Source: Methanobacteriota archaeon
GTDB lineage: Archaea > Methanobacteriota > Methanobacteria > Methanobacteriales > Methanobacteriaceae
NCBI GenBank assembly: GCA_023440975.1
Contig: JAEZRD010000005.1
Location: 1-64,000 of the forward strand
Reading direction: 5' to 3'
Length of the DNA: 64,000 nucleotides
Below are positions 43,479-52,891 of this stretch, piece after piece. The translations under genes and the position numbers were made by a program. Numbering within the stretch: the first letter of the stretch is position 1; every line of letters begins with the position of its first letter. The notes beneath the pieces are model-generated. The model had not been told where the DNA came from, did not search any database, and was given only the letters and a program-made list of their open reading frames with translations.

Positions 43479-44765
43479 ATGGATTTAAATATTAAAACTA
43501 ATGAAAAAGACCATTTAACTGTTGGTGGTGCTGATGTTTGTGATATAGTAAAAGAATTTGGCACTCCTTTATATGTTATTGATGAAGATAGAATACGAGA
43601 TAATTATCAAAGATTTTATAATGCATTTTCAAAATATTATGAAGATTTTAAAGTATTTTATGCATGTAAAGCTAATACAAACCTTGCTGTAATGTCTATA
43701 TTGAAAGATGAAGGTTGTTGTATTGATACAGTTTCTCCGGGTGAAGTATACACTGCTAAAAAATTAGGATTTTCAGCAGATCGAATTCTTTTCACTGGTA
43801 ACAATATTAAGAATGATGAAATGAAGTATGTCTTTGATGAAGATGTTATTTTAAACATTGATTCAATGTCTGCTCTTAGAAGATTAGCTGAAGTTACTAA
43901 ACCTGATGGTCAGAAAATATCATTTAGAGTTAATCCAATGGTTGAAGCTGGACATCATGAACATTGCATTACTGGGGGAGTAATGGCTAAATTTGGTATA
44001 ATGGAAACTGAAGCTGTTGAAGCATATAAATTGGCTAAAGAATTAGGTTTTAATCCTGTAGGAATGCATTCTCATATTGGTTCTGGAATCTTAGATCCTG
44101 AACCATTTAAAGTAGCAATTGAATCAACTATGGATATAGCAGGTAAAGTTCATAAAGAAGCAGGTGTTGATTTTGAATTCTTAGATTTCGGAGGAGGTAT
44201 TGGAATACCTTACACTCCAGAGGAACAATTGCTTGACTTAGATAAATTTGCAAAAGAGAATGTAGCATTATTTAAACAAAAATTAGAAGAATATGATATG
44301 GGAGAACCAACTTTATATCTTGAGCCAGGAAGATATATTGTAGGAGATGCTTCAGTACTTCTTGTAACAGTTAATAGTGTAAAACAAAGTTATAGAAAAT
44401 TCATCGGAACTGATGCTGGATTTAATACTTTACTTAGACCAACAATGTATGGTTCTTATCATCATATTGTGGTTGCAAATAAAATGAATGCTCCAGATAA
44501 TGAAGAAGTTGATGTTGCAGGAAATGTATGTGAATCTGGAGACTTATTTGCTAGAGATAGAATGTTGCCTGAAATAGAAGAAGGAGATATTTTAGGAATA
44601 TTGAACGCAGGAGCATATGGTTTTACAATGGCATCAAATTATAATTCTAGACCTTTACCTGCAGAAGTACTTGTAAGTTCTGGTAAACCTATATTAGTCC
44701 GTGAAGAAGAAACATTTGAGGATTTATATAATAAACAAATCATTCCAGATCATTTAAAAGATTAA
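43479..44765 (+). CDS. lysA: Diaminopimelate decarboxylase
   Basis: A 428-residue PLP enzyme (fold type III) that decarboxylates meso-diaminopimelate to lysine. It has FYACKANTNLAV with the Schiff-base Lys, MHSHIGSGI, FLDFGGGIGIPY, EPGRYIVGDA and, near the C-terminus, CESGDLFARDR and NAGAYGFTMASNYN. A GTG at 43440 is in frame but TGGAGAC lies before the ATG at 43479. dapF follows after 27 bases, so the last two lysine steps form an operon. A palindrome at the promoter suggests regulation. Confidence 0.96.
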   Translation: MDLNIKTNEKDHLTVGGADVCDIVKEFGTPLYVIDEDRIRDNYQRFYNAFSKYYEDFKVFYACKANTNLAVMSILKDEGCCIDTVSPGEVYTAKKLGFSADRILFTGNNIKNDEMKYVFDEDVILNIDSMSALRRLAEVTKPDGQKISFRVNPMVEAGHHEHCITGGVMAKFGIMETEAVEAYKLAKELGFNPVGMHSHIGSGILDPEPFKVAIESTMDIAGKVHKEAGVDFEFLDFGGGIGIPYTPEEQLLDLDKFAKENVALFKQKLEEYDMGEPTLYLEPGRYIVGDASVLLVTVNSVKQSYRKFIGTDAGFNTLLRPTMYGSYHHIVVANKMNAPDNEEVDVAGNVCESGDLFARDRMLPEIEEGDILGILNAGAYGFTMASNYNSRPLPAEVLVSSGKPILVREEETFEDLYNKQIIPDHLKD

Positions 44766-44792
44766 ATAAAAAAATATAATGTGAGGCTTGCA

Positions 44793-45653
44793 ATGAATTT
44801 AAAAGGATTGAAATTTTCTAAAATGCATGGTATAGGTAATGACTTTGTAATAATTGATGAAAGTAAAGGAGAAATTATTCCAGAAAAAGATAAACCAGAA
44901 GCTTGTAGATTTCTTTGTGATAGACATTTTGGTGTAGGTTCTGATGGATTATTAATTGTTTGTTCATCTGATAAAGCAGATTTAGGGTATAGAATGTTTA
45001 ATCCTGATGGATCTGAAGCGGAAATGTGTGGAAATGGTATTAGATGTTTTGGAGATTTTGTTTATAGAAATAAAATCATTGAAAAAGAATCTATGACAGT
45101 TGAAACAATGTGTGATATTTTAACTTTGGAAGTAAATGTTGAAAATGGGGAACCTGTGTCCTTTAAAGTTAATATGGGATTATCAACTTTTAAAGCTGAA
45201 AAAATTCCAATGATAACAGATTCTGAAGAATTTTTAAATCAAGAATTAATTGTTGAAGGAGAACCAATAAATATTACAGCAGTAAATGTTGGAAATCCTC
45301 ATGCGATTATTTTCGTTGAAGATTTAGAGAATGTGGACATTGATAAGTTTGGTCCAGCTATAGAATGTCATGAAGTTTTTCCAGAAAAAATTAATGTTCA
45401 TTTTGTTAAAGTTATATCTCCTAATGAAGGTCAAATGCGAACATGGGAAAGAGGGGCTGGAGTAACATTAGCATGTGGAACTGGTGCAACTTCAACAGCT
45501 ATTGCAGGTTATAAATTAGGATTATTTGATAAAAATATTCTTCTTCATTTACCTGGTGGAAATCTTGAGTTTAATGTTTATGAAAAAGATGATGAACTTG
45601 GAGTTTTCATGGAAGGGCCTGCAGAATTAGTTTTTAATGGTGAAATTCAATAA
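44793..45653 (+). CDS. dapF: Diaminopimelate epimerase
   Basis: A 286-residue enzyme converting LL- to meso-diaminopimelate with a cysteine pair. The first cysteine is in EMCGNGIRCFGDF (about 80) and the second in TLACGTGATSTA (about 225); MHGIGNDFV at the N-terminus and ERGAGVT before the second cysteine complete the signature. A GTG at 44781 is in frame, but GTGAGG acts as the ribosome site for the ATG at 44793. It is translated from the lysA transcript. Pseudomurein contains lysine, so these genes also feed wall synthesis. Confidence 0.96.
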   Translation: MNLKGLKFSKMHGIGNDFVIIDESKGEIIPEKDKPEACRFLCDRHFGVGSDGLLIVCSSDKADLGYRMFNPDGSEAEMCGNGIRCFGDFVYRNKIIEKESMTVETMCDILTLEVNVENGEPVSFKVNMGLSTFKAEKIPMITDSEEFLNQELIVEGEPINITAVNVGNPHAIIFVEDLENVDIDKFGPAIECHEVFPEKINVHFVKVISPNEGQMRTWERGAGVTLACGTGATSTAIAGYKLGLFDKNILLHLPGGNLEFNVYEKDDELGVFMEGPAELVFNGEIQ

Positions 45654-45693
45654 TTATTTTAAATTTATTTTTTCACCTTATTTTTTCTATTTT

Positions 45694-46284
45694 TTATATT
45701 AAGTATCCATTTATTAAGACTATTTCTTCAAAAAAGAATTTTTCACTTGCAACTATTTCGGATATAAATCCAGATTTATCTAATTTTTCTAGTGTTTTAT
45801 CAATATTAGATAATGAAGATTGAATTAATTGAACTTTTCCTTCATTGTTTAAGTAATTTTTCGCTTGATTTAAGAACTGATCTATAACTTTTCTTCCATC
45901 TGGACCACCATCGAATGCAAAATTCAATTCATCATCTATAACTTCCTCTTCACAAGTAGGTAGATATGGGGTATTAAATATAATTACATCAAATTTTCTA
46001 TTTTTTAAAGGTTCAAATAAATTACCAAATATTAATTCAACATTATTAATATTATTTTTTTTAAGATTTTTTTCAGCTAATTCAAGAGCATTGAAATTAA
46101 TATCAGTAGCAATTACTTTATCCGTTAATTTAGAAGCATACATAGCAACTAATCCAGTACCAGTTCCTATTTCTAATACACTATCTCCATAATTTATATC
46201 AAGATTTTCCGCTAAAAGGAATGTATCATCAGAAGGTACATATACTAATTCATCAGTTTCTATTTCAAATTCGCCTAATTTCAT
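45694..46284 (-). CDS. HemK/Mtq2-like protein glutamine methyltransferase
   Basis: A 196-residue AdoMet-dependent methyltransferase. The AdoMet loop VLEIGTGTGLV lies at about 40-50, DINFNALELAEKN follows, and the catalytic NPPY-type motif appears as NTPYLP near 107. This short HemK2/Mtq2 form methylates the glutamine of the GGQ loop in archaeal release factor aRF1. It starts 19 bases after ksgA on the same strand and ends the L21e-RpoF-DUF655-KsgA block typical of Methanobacteriales. NTPY instead of NPPY is common in this subgroup. Confidence 0.87.
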   Translation of the reverse strand: MKLGEFEIETDELVYVPSDDTFLLAENLDINYGDSVLEIGTGTGLVAMYASKLTDKVIATDINFNALELAEKNLKKNNINNVELIFGNLFEPLKNRKFDVIIFNTPYLPTCEEEVIDDELNFAFDGGPDGRKVIDQFLNQAKNYLNNEGKVQLIQSSLSNIDKTLEKLDKSGFISEIVASEKFFFEEIVLINGYLI

Positions 46285-46303
46285 TTTTTTTAATCCTCTA
46301 AAT

Positions 46304-47182
46304 TTATTTTTTCAATATTATATCCTCTAATTTATCTGAAAGTAATAATATTTCTTCAGGACTCATATTAACTGCTCTTTTAATTAATAAATCCTCTGCT
46401 TTAATATTATTTAATATGTTTTTCATTTCTTTTTTATCTTCATAACCTAAAATATGTCGAGAGTCAATTAAAGCATTTTTAGATTTTTTATTTTTATGTT
46501 GAAAAAGTGCTTTACATACAATTTCATAATTTTTAAATTGATTATCATTAATTTTTGAATTTATAATATTTTTAGGAGTTAGTTTTAGAACTACTGAATC
46601 GACTTTTGGTTTAGGAATAAATGATTCTGGAGATACATGATCTAATATTTCAACATCTCCTTTAAAATATAACATTGCTGAGAGTCTTGAATATTCTTTG
46701 CTGCCAAATTTAGCTATCATACGTTTTCCAAATTCTTTTTGATACATTAAAATAGCTAAATCAAAGGAGTAATTCAAGAATTTAAATGTTATTGGGGAAG
46801 AAATTTGATAAGGTAAGTTAGAAACGATTTTATTAAATTTTGGAAAATCAACTTCCACGGCGTCTGCATTAATTAATTCAACATTACTAATATTTTCATC
46901 TTTTAATCTTTCGTTTAAAATATTAAAAATAGTATTATCTTGTTCAATAGCAATTACTTTTTTTACCTTTTTAGCTAATTCCACGGTAAGTGTTCCAATT
47001 CCAGGCCCAATTTCCAAAACTATATCTTTATCATTTAAATTAGCAAATGATAAAATTTTATTTTTTTTGAAATCATCAATTAAGTAATTTTGTCCTAATT
47101 TTCGGTTTAAGTGAATATTATGTTTTTGAAGTATATTTTTTGTTTCTTTAGCTAAAGAATAATTAGTTCCTTCATTTTTCAA
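46304..47182 (-). CDS. ksgA: 16S rRNA dimethyladenosine transferase (KsgA/Dim1)
   Basis: A 292-residue rRNA adenine N6,N6-dimethyltransferase that modifies two adjacent adenines at the 3' end of 16S rRNA during small-subunit assembly. Motifs are RKLGQNYLID near 29, VLEIGPGIGTLT at about 55-66, AIEQDNTIF, and NLPYQISSPITFK at about 117 (catalytic NLPY). Length fits archaeal Dim1. It lies 103 bases downstream of the DUF655 gene and 19 bases upstream of the Mtq2-like gene, pairing rRNA and release-factor methylation in one transcript. Confidence 0.95.
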   Translation of the reverse strand: MKNEGTNYSLAKETKNILQKHNIHLNRKLGQNYLIDDFKKNKILSFANLNDKDIVLEIGPGIGTLTVELAKKVKKVIAIEQDNTIFNILNERLKDENISNVELINADAVEVDFPKFNKIVSNLPYQISSPITFKFLNYSFDLAILMYQKEFGKRMIAKFGSKEYSRLSAMLYFKGDVEILDHVSPESFIPKPKVDSVVLKLTPKNIINSKINDNQFKNYEIVCKALFQHKNKKSKNALIDSRHILGYEDKKEMKNILNNIKAEDLLIKRAVNMSPEEILLLSDKLEDIILKK

Positions 47183-47285
47183 ATAATCACTTCATATTTA
47201 GGATTTTTTTTAAAATATATTTAAAATAAGAGGTTGTTAAATAAAAAAGTTAAAAAAAAGATTTTAATCTTTTTTTAATAATAAT

Positions 47286-47933
47286 TTATCTTTTGTTGTA
47301 TCTGGTTTTTCGACCTTTATTTGGTCTTCTTTTACCATTTGATCTATTTGGAATTTGAGTAAATAAGTAATATTTATTTTTTCCCTTTTTAACTGTATTA
47401 GTATCTATTTCTAATTTTATTCTATTTGTTAACATTCCTATAGGGTCAGTTAATACAGGAACTCTTTCTTTAATATCTTCAAAGCTTTCAAATGGTTTTT
47501 CATTTCTAGCTTTTAATATTGCTTCTCTATGCTTTTTACCAATTCCTGGTATGAGTTCTAATTTATGCAATCTTGTGCTTATTGGTCCAGCTTCATTGAA
47601 GAAATTAACATATTTTTCTTCTTGTGATTCTATAATCTGTTTAATAGCATATTCAATTTCTATTCTACTGGTAGCAGTTAAGTCGTCATAATTTAGTTTT
47701 CTTTTCACACTACTAATTCTATCTCTTTTTCCTGGTCCAATATAAACTTCTTCTAATATTTCTAAGTCTACTCCTTTTTTTGGACTTAACTCTAATAAAT
47801 TGAATCTTTGTGTACCAATGGCTTGAGCTATTGCACTTCCTTTAAAAGATGTCATATCTGGTTTTACGTAACCTAAACTTAAATAATCTAATATGATTGC
47901 TTCATCTTCCTTTTTAGGGCTATTACTATCCAT
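47286..47933 (-). CDS. DUF655 family protein, probable RNA-binding
   Basis: A 215-residue archaeal protein of the DUF655 family. The first half contains EAIILDYLSLGYV and GTQRFNLLEL, with a small OB/S1-like part, then a helix-hairpin-helix LELIPGIGKKHREAIL near 128-143 and EDIKERV. The C-terminus is strongly basic (NRSNGKRRPNKGRKTRYNKR), which suggests nucleic-acid binding. The family regularly sits between rpoF/L21e and ksgA in methanogens, so a role in ribosome or RNA metabolism is likely but undefined. GGTGATTAA precedes the start. Confidence 0.88.
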   Translation of the reverse strand: MDSNSPKKEDEAIILDYLSLGYVKPDMTSFKGSAIAQAIGTQRFNLLELSPKKGVDLEILEEVYIGPGKRDRISSVKRKLNYDDLTATSRIEIEYAIKQIIESQEEKYVNFFNEAGPISTRLHKLELIPGIGKKHREAILKARNEKPFESFEDIKERVPVLTDPIGMLTNRIKLEIDTNTVKKGKNKYYLFTQIPNRSNGKRRPNKGRKTRYNKR

Positions 47934-48284
47934 TTAATCACCATCGTGTTATTTTTATGTTTTATTTTTGATTTTCATTTTTTAGTAAAATTTTAATCAC
48001 TGTAATTTTTATTTAACTTAATATAATAGTTTTTTGAATTAATTTTTAATATTTTTTATAATTAAAATTTTATAAATTTAGATGTTAATCTTTTGAAATC
48101 TATTTAAACCTAAATTTATTTATTTTTTTAAGAAATAGTGTTTAATATATAAAAATTTTAAAATTTTAGAATTTTATTATTAAAATTAATTTTTATTAAA
48201 AAAAGTTTTTTTTTGAAAGTAATTAAAAATTTTAGTGTAAATTATGTAAAATGGAAAAATTAGATATTTTGAAAGTAGTAAATA
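47934..48284. other. 351-base AT-rich gap between rpoF and the DUF655 gene
   Basis: No reading frame or RNA is recognisable. On the reverse strand an AT-rich TATA-like sequence (GGTTTAAATAG near 48104-48114) may start the DUF655-ksgA transcript. The T-rich reverse-strand sequence just left of 48285 may end the rpl21e-rpoF transcript. Nothing else seen. Confidence 0.4.
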
Positions 48285-48623
48285 TTATTCTTCTACTTCG
48301 TATTTATCTAATATTTTAAGAATTTCTTCCATTTCCTCTTTTTTTATTGGAAACTTTTCTTTAGCGAAAATTAATCTTAAATCAGCTAAATCTTTTGGCA
48401 TTAAATCAGCTATGCGTATGGCATATTTGGTTTTTACAATTTCTTCTAATTCTTCAATTAATTTTTTAGTATCTTCTAAAGAAAGTTTTTGGAAGTTTGT
48501 AACATGTGCTAAAGTTAAGTTTTGTTCATAGCTGAGTTCATTTTTTTCAGAGAATTCTTCTAAAATTTCTTTAACTTCAGCAGCGGGAACTGGATGTACA
48601 TCCAAAGTATTTTTCCCTATCAT
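48285..48623 (-). CDS. rpoF: DNA-directed RNA polymerase subunit F (Rpb4 homologue)
   Basis: A 112-residue Rpo4/F subunit that pairs with Rpo7/E to form the stalk of archaeal RNA polymerase, assisting open-complex formation and RNA binding. It is all-helical with the HRDC-like C-terminal ending MPKDLADLRLIFAKEK and EILKILDKYE, as in the family. An in-frame start nine bases upstream exists, but the sequence GAGTGAT that contains the L21e stop codon serves as ribosome site for the ATG at 48623. It is translationally tied to the rpl21e gene. Confidence 0.9.
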   Translation of the reverse strand: MIGKNTLDVHPVPAAEVKEILEEFSEKNELSYEQNLTLAHVTNFQKLSLEDTKKLIEELEEIVKTKYAIRIADLMPKDLADLRLIFAKEKFPIKKEEMEEILKILDKYEVEE

Positions 48624-48628
48624 TAGAA

Positions 48629-48919
48629 TCACTCTTGAGCTTTTAAGTGGTCAGGTCTAACTATTAATTCTTTAGCCTTGTTTCCATCTTTTAATGAGAG
48701 AATATATGCTTCTCCTTTTTGACCAGTAACCTTTGCGGTTTTACCATGGAATCTAGAGTGTGGTTGTCCTCTTTGGATACTTGGGTCTATAATGATGTGA
48801 ACTAAATCTCCTTCTTCAAATGTTTGAATTTTTTTAGTAATAGGATTAGAACGTCCTGGTCTTTGAGTTTTAGTTAATTTGTTTCTGCTTCTACTTTTAA
48901 ATCCTCTTGATCTTTTCAT
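48629..48919 (-). CDS. rpl21e: 50S ribosomal protein L21e
   Basis: A 96-residue basic ribosomal protein of the large subunit, found in archaea and eukaryotes. The N-terminus MKRSRGFKSRSRNKLTK and the SH3-like segment FEEGDLVHIIIDPSIQRGQPHS..HGKTAKVTG match the family. It heads the rpl21e-rpoF transcript, with stop and next start separated by five bases. AGAGGTATG precedes its ATG. Its upstream leader contains two small hairpins (48951-48985 region), possibly regulatory. Confidence 0.96.
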   Translation of the reverse strand: MKRSRGFKSRSRNKLTKTQRPGRSNPITKKIQTFEEGDLVHIIIDPSIQRGQPHSRFHGKTAKVTGQKGEAYILSLKDGNKAKELIVRPDHLKAQE

Positions 48920-49328
48920 TTTTCATACCTCTAGTAATGTTAATGTATTAATTGCCTTTTGGGCTAATGTAGATGAGATATCTACTATTTTTTGTAATAT
49001 TAAATAATTTTAGTTATTTAGTTTTTTATTGTCAAATTTTAACTTAAATATTAAAAAGACTAAATTGTAATAGTTAATTAACTCAGTTATCTAAAATTAT
49101 ATAGTAAACAGATAAATTTCAAAAATATTTCAGAATAAAAAAATTATTAAAATAAAATGAAATTTTAGTATAATATTCGATAATACTAAATTATTTTGAT
49201 AAAGATATTAATATACTTTACCATTTTAACATATTTTTTATTTGGTTAAAATTATATAAAAAGCTTTTCATTTTTAAAATATTTTAAATATAAAAATATA
49301 ATTTTTCATGATTTTAAATTATTATTAA
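48920..49328. other. 409-base gap with rpl21e leader hairpins and pus10 3' hairpin
   Basis: No gene seen. GTAGAT (48969-48974) and ATCTAC (48980-48985) form a hairpin with a 5-base loop, and GCC/GGC around CAAAA lies at about 48954-48964 (ATTA arms extend it). Both would be in the rpl21e leader if transcription starts from the TATA-like sequence near 49000. Further right, TTTAGTAT (49164-49171) and ATACTAAA (49183-49190) form a hairpin that may end the pus10 transcript on the minus strand. Confidence 0.4.
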
Positions 49329-50600
49329 TTATTTTATTCCCACTTCAATAACATCTAATTCTTTACAAACAGATTTATTATTTAATAAGTCGCTTATATT
49401 GGGTTGGCTTCTTCCATCATCTCCAGATATAAGTTCTTTAATATAAAGACCTCCTTGAGTTTTTATTATCATTTCAAAATTATGAGAATCTTTATATTCT
49501 GCTTTTATATCTTTAACTTCTTTGGTTCTAATTTTATCGGCTCTTCTATGAGAAACTCTGTTAGGGGTTCGTTGTTTTATAATTTGTAATTGGTTTAGTT
49601 TAGTTAATTCCTCTTTTTTAATTTCTTCTTCACAATTTACTAGAGCTCTATAAACTTTATAAGTATCAGGTGATGAAACTTTTATTTCAGCTTTTCTGCT
49701 TCTTTTAACAAATTTTAAATTATTATATTTAGTTTTATTTGCATTTATTTCATTAACTTCTTTTTCAATTTTATTTAGGTTTAATTTTCTTATTTTAGGT
49801 TCTTTGATTTCTAGTACAAATGGTCTTCCACTTCCTAACATTCTAACATCAATGTCTTCTCTTCCGGATCCATGGAATTTAGCTTCATATCCTTTGCTTT
49901 CTTTTAAAACTGTTTCTGATAATAATTCTTCTACAGATTCGGAATATTGTTTGCCTGTACCATTGCACATTTCACAACCTCTACCTTTACAATTTCTACA
50001 AGGCCATTTAGTTTGTGGAATTCCTCGTATAAATTTGTTATATCTTCCTTCGATAAAAATAGGGTTGATTTGTATTCTTACTTTTATATTATCTAGTGTT
50101 CCATCTTTTAAAACTTTAGGATTTTCTTTAAATAAGTTTTTTAAATCAATCATAATTACTATGTCTTGATTTTCAAAATCAACTTCTTTATTTAAAGTTT
50201 TTTCTAACAGTTTTCCAGAAATTCTATTTATCTCTTTTTTAATAGGTTCTACATCTAAATCTAATCTTTGACTTAGGTATTCATCTCTTTCAATTATACC
50301 GGGTTCAATTTTGGAACCAACTAAAAATGTGTCGTATTCTAAATTTAAATATTCTATTTTTGTTGTGACTTTTTTTATTAATGTGTCATCTAAGTAACTG
50401 AAAATATTTTTACATATATCGCACTCTTCGTCATTTTTGAAGTCTTTTAAGTTTAACTCTTTTCGTATTTTTTCTCCTCGTTCGATATTTCCATTACCTT
50501 CAATCACATCGGAGAATTTTCGTCCAAGGCAATGATTGCATATTTTATTATCTGTAAGTGCAATAAGTTCTAATATTTTATCTTTTGTTTTTTGTTCCAT
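49329..50600 (-). CDS. pus10: tRNA pseudouridine synthase Pus10
   Basis: A 423-residue archaeal Pus10 that makes pseudouridine at tRNA positions 54 and 55. The N-terminal region has zinc-binding cysteines (CNHCLGRKFSD and CDIC), a THUMP-like middle follows, then CRNCKGRGCEMCNGTGKQ near 198-215. The catalytic region has SGREDIDVRMLGSGRPF (catalytic Asp) and later the LYIKELISGDDGRSQPN ending. It follows srp54 by 59 bases on the same strand, probably in one transcript. Confidence 0.95.
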   Translation of the reverse strand: MEQKTKDKILELIALTDNKICNHCLGRKFSDVIEGNGNIERGEKIRKELNLKDFKNDEECDICKNIFSYLDDTLIKKVTTKIEYLNLEYDTFLVGSKIEPGIIERDEYLSQRLDLDVEPIKKEINRISGKLLEKTLNKEVDFENQDIVIMIDLKNLFKENPKVLKDGTLDNIKVRIQINPIFIEGRYNKFIRGIPQTKWPCRNCKGRGCEMCNGTGKQYSESVEELLSETVLKESKGYEAKFHGSGREDIDVRMLGSGRPFVLEIKEPKIRKLNLNKIEKEVNEINANKTKYNNLKFVKRSRKAEIKVSSPDTYKVYRALVNCEEEIKKEELTKLNQLQIIKQRTPNRVSHRRADKIRTKEVKDIKAEYKDSHNFEMIIKTQGGLYIKELISGDDGRSQPNISDLLNNKSVCKELDVIEVGIK

Positions 50601-50659
50601 ATTATCTTCTATTGTTCTGATATTTTGTTAAATTGTTTTAATGTTAAATGAATGATGGT

Positions 50660-51994
50660 TTATTTCATAAATTGGCCCATTAGACGATTCATAGCGCCTC
50701 CACCCATTCCTCTTCTTCCTATTCCTTTCATAGCTTTTTTTGTGTTATTATAATATTTTAAAAGATCTTTAACTTCGGATTCGTCAACTCCTGCTCCTTT
50801 TGCAATTCTTGCAATTCTAGAATGTTTGATAATTTTTGGGTTTTCCATTTCTTCTTTAGTCATTGAAGACATCATTATTTTATAAATTTCAATTCTTTCT
50901 TCAGTCATTTTTGAAGCTTCTTTAGGTATTTTAGCACCCATTCCTGGAATCATATTCATTATTTGTTGCATTGGTCCCATCTTGTTCATCATGTCAAATT
51001 GGTTTTTCATATCTTTTAAGGTAAATTTACCACTTAACATTGCATTCATGGTTTCTGTAGCAACATCTTCATCAACAACTTCTTCAGCTTTTTCAACTAA
51101 GCTTCTGATATCTCCCATTCCAAGTAATCTTGATATGAATCTTTCAGGGTCGAATGGTTCAAAGTCATCAATTCTTTCTCCTGTACCAATGAATTTTATA
51201 GGGGCTCCAGTTTCTGCAACTGCAGATAATGCTCCTCCACCTTTTGCGGTACCATCTAATTTTGAAATAATTATGGAACCTATATCCGTTGCTTCAGAGA
51301 AAGCTTTTGCTTGAGCACCTGCTTGTTGGCCTATTGTTCCATCAATTACTAATATGGATTCGGTTGGTTGAATAACTTTATCTAATTCTTTCATTTCATT
51401 TAAAAGATCTGATTCGTCTTTATGTCTTCCGGCTGTATCGAAAATAATAACTTTTTGGTTTTTAAATTCTTTAAGACCTTTTTCAGCTAAATCTAAAGCA
51501 TCCTTATTTTCAGGATCTCCGTATAATGAAATCTGCATTTCCTCAGTTAATTGTTTTAATTGTTCATATGCTGCAGGTCTCCAAGTATCAGTACATACAA
51601 CTGCTGGTGAAAATCCTTTTTTTTGTAAATATTTACATAATTTACCTATTGTGGTTGTTTTACCACTTCCTTGTAATCCTAAAAATAGGATTTTGAATGG
51701 TTTTTGGTCGATACTTAAATCAACTGCTTCAGATCCAAGTAAATTTACCATTTCTTCATAGATAATTGTTATTACATGTTCTCTAGGGGTAATTCCTTTT
51801 GGTGGTTCTTCTTCAAGTGCTCTTTTTTCTATTTTTTTTGATAATGATTGGACTAATTTTATATTAACATCTGACTGTATTAAAGCTCTTTGTATTTCTC
51901 TAACTACTTCTTTAATAGTTTTTTTATCAATTACAGACATTCCTGCTAATTTTTTCATGGTGTTTGTTAGATTTTCTCCTAAACTTCCTAACAT
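50660..51994 (-). CDS. srp54: Signal recognition particle 54 kDa protein
   Basis: A 444-residue SRP GTPase. The NG domain has the P-loop GLQGSGKTTTIGKL at about 100-113, DTWRPAAYEQL, DTAGRH and TKLDG-type SKLDGTAKGGG. The C-terminal methionine-rich M domain (about 300-430) binds 7S RNA and signal peptides, ending GGGAMNRLMGQFMK. An in-frame GTG/ATG pair at 52006/52003 overlaps the ribosome site GGTGAT, so the ATG at 51994, giving MLGSLGENLTNTMKKLAG, is the likely start. It co-directs membrane targeting with 7S RNA and SRP19, not in this window. Confidence 0.96.
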   Translation of the reverse strand: MLGSLGENLTNTMKKLAGMSVIDKKTIKEVVREIQRALIQSDVNIKLVQSLSKKIEKRALEEEPPKGITPREHVITIIYEEMVNLLGSEAVDLSIDQKPFKILFLGLQGSGKTTTIGKLCKYLQKKGFSPAVVCTDTWRPAAYEQLKQLTEEMQISLYGDPENKDALDLAEKGLKEFKNQKVIIFDTAGRHKDESDLLNEMKELDKVIQPTESILVIDGTIGQQAGAQAKAFSEATDIGSIIISKLDGTAKGGGALSAVAETGAPIKFIGTGERIDDFEPFDPERFISRLLGMGDIRSLVEKAEEVVDEDVATETMNAMLSGKFTLKDMKNQFDMMNKMGPMQQIMNMIPGMGAKIPKEASKMTEERIEIYKIMMSSMTKEEMENPKIIKHSRIARIAKGAGVDESEVKDLLKYYNNTKKAMKGIGRRGMGGGAMNRLMGQFMK

Positions 51995-52300
51995 TTCTTT
52001 CATCACCTTTTTTTTTACTTTATTAGATTATTATTTAGATAAAATTGAATATTTTTATTATTTTCTTTAATTTAAATTGAAGTTTTATTATTATAAATTA
52101 ATAATATATAATTCTTTGATATCTTTTGTTATATAATTATTTAAGTAAATCATTTTTAACAATCAAATTTATTATAAATGATGTTATATAATTAAAATTA
52201 ATAAAACTAATTTTATAATTTTAAGATAATTTTTTAAAAAATTTGTAAAGGTTATTTTATTCAACAATCTATTATGATTTTTTATAGGGAAGTGTAAAGA

Positions 52301-52870
52301 ATGCTTGAAGAATTAAAAAAAACATTAGAAGAAGCTCCAATTGTTAAAAAAGGAGATTATAACTATTTTGTTCATCCTGTAAGTGATGGTATACCTGCGG
52401 TAGAACCTTCTTTACTTATTGAGATAGCAGATGCTTTAATTGATAAAGTGAATTTTGATAATATTGATAAAATAGTTGCTATTGAAGCTATGGGAATTCA
52501 TTTAGCTACGGCTTTATCAATTAAAACAAACATCCCATTCGTTGTTATTAGAAAAAGACAATATGGTTTGCCTGGTGAGCGTAAAGTACATCAAAAAACT
52601 GGTTATGGTGAATCAAACTTATTTATCAATGATTTAACTGAAGGAGAAAATATACTCCTTATTGATGATGTTGTAAGTACTGGGGGTACTTTTATAGCTA
52701 CTATCAATACACTTAAAGATATGAAAATAAATGTTGACACTGCGGTTGCAGTAATAGAAAAAGGTCAAGGGAAAAAGATTGTTGAAAATGCAATTGGTAT
52801 GCCTATTTTAACTTTAGTGAAATTAGATGTAATTGATGGTAAAGTTGTTATAGAATCATTAAATGAATAA
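52301..52870 (+). CDS. hpt: Purine phosphoribosyltransferase (archaeal Hpt type)
   Basis: A 189-residue type I phosphoribosyltransferase. The PRPP loop ILLIDDVVSTGGT is at about 121-133, and KLEKKALVPN-like loops are replaced by the archaeal pattern IPFVVIRKRQYGLPGE. It salvages hypoxanthine/guanine (or adenine) to nucleotides in methanogens. GAAGTG precedes the ATG. Upstream lie 294 bases shared with divergent srp54, containing a 13-bp direct repeat TGTTATATAATTA at 52127 and 52182, each with TATA character. dph2 follows after about 20 bases. Confidence 0.88.
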   Translation: MLEELKKTLEEAPIVKKGDYNYFVHPVSDGIPAVEPSLLIEIADALIDKVNFDNIDKIVAIEAMGIHLATALSIKTNIPFVVIRKRQYGLPGERKVHQKTGYGESNLFINDLTEGENILLIDDVVSTGGTFIATINTLKDMKINVDTAVAVIEKGQGKKIVENAIGMPILTLVKLDVIDGKVVIESLNE

Positions 52871-52891
52871 AATTAATTTTTGAGTCTAAAA

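Noticed and set aside
49804..50169. Plus-strand open frame of 121 codons opposite pus10
   Set aside because: Lies wholly within the pus10 coding region in antisense and has serine/proline-rich composition typical of antisense frames.
50982..51314. Plus-strand open frame of 110 codons opposite srp54
   Set aside because: Antisense to the conserved GTPase and M-domain region of srp54, with no recognisable motif.
52127..52194. 13-bp direct repeat TGTTATATAATTA before hpt as an operator pair
   Set aside because: Low-complexity AT sequence including TATA-like cores; two copies are plausible by chance in this composition.
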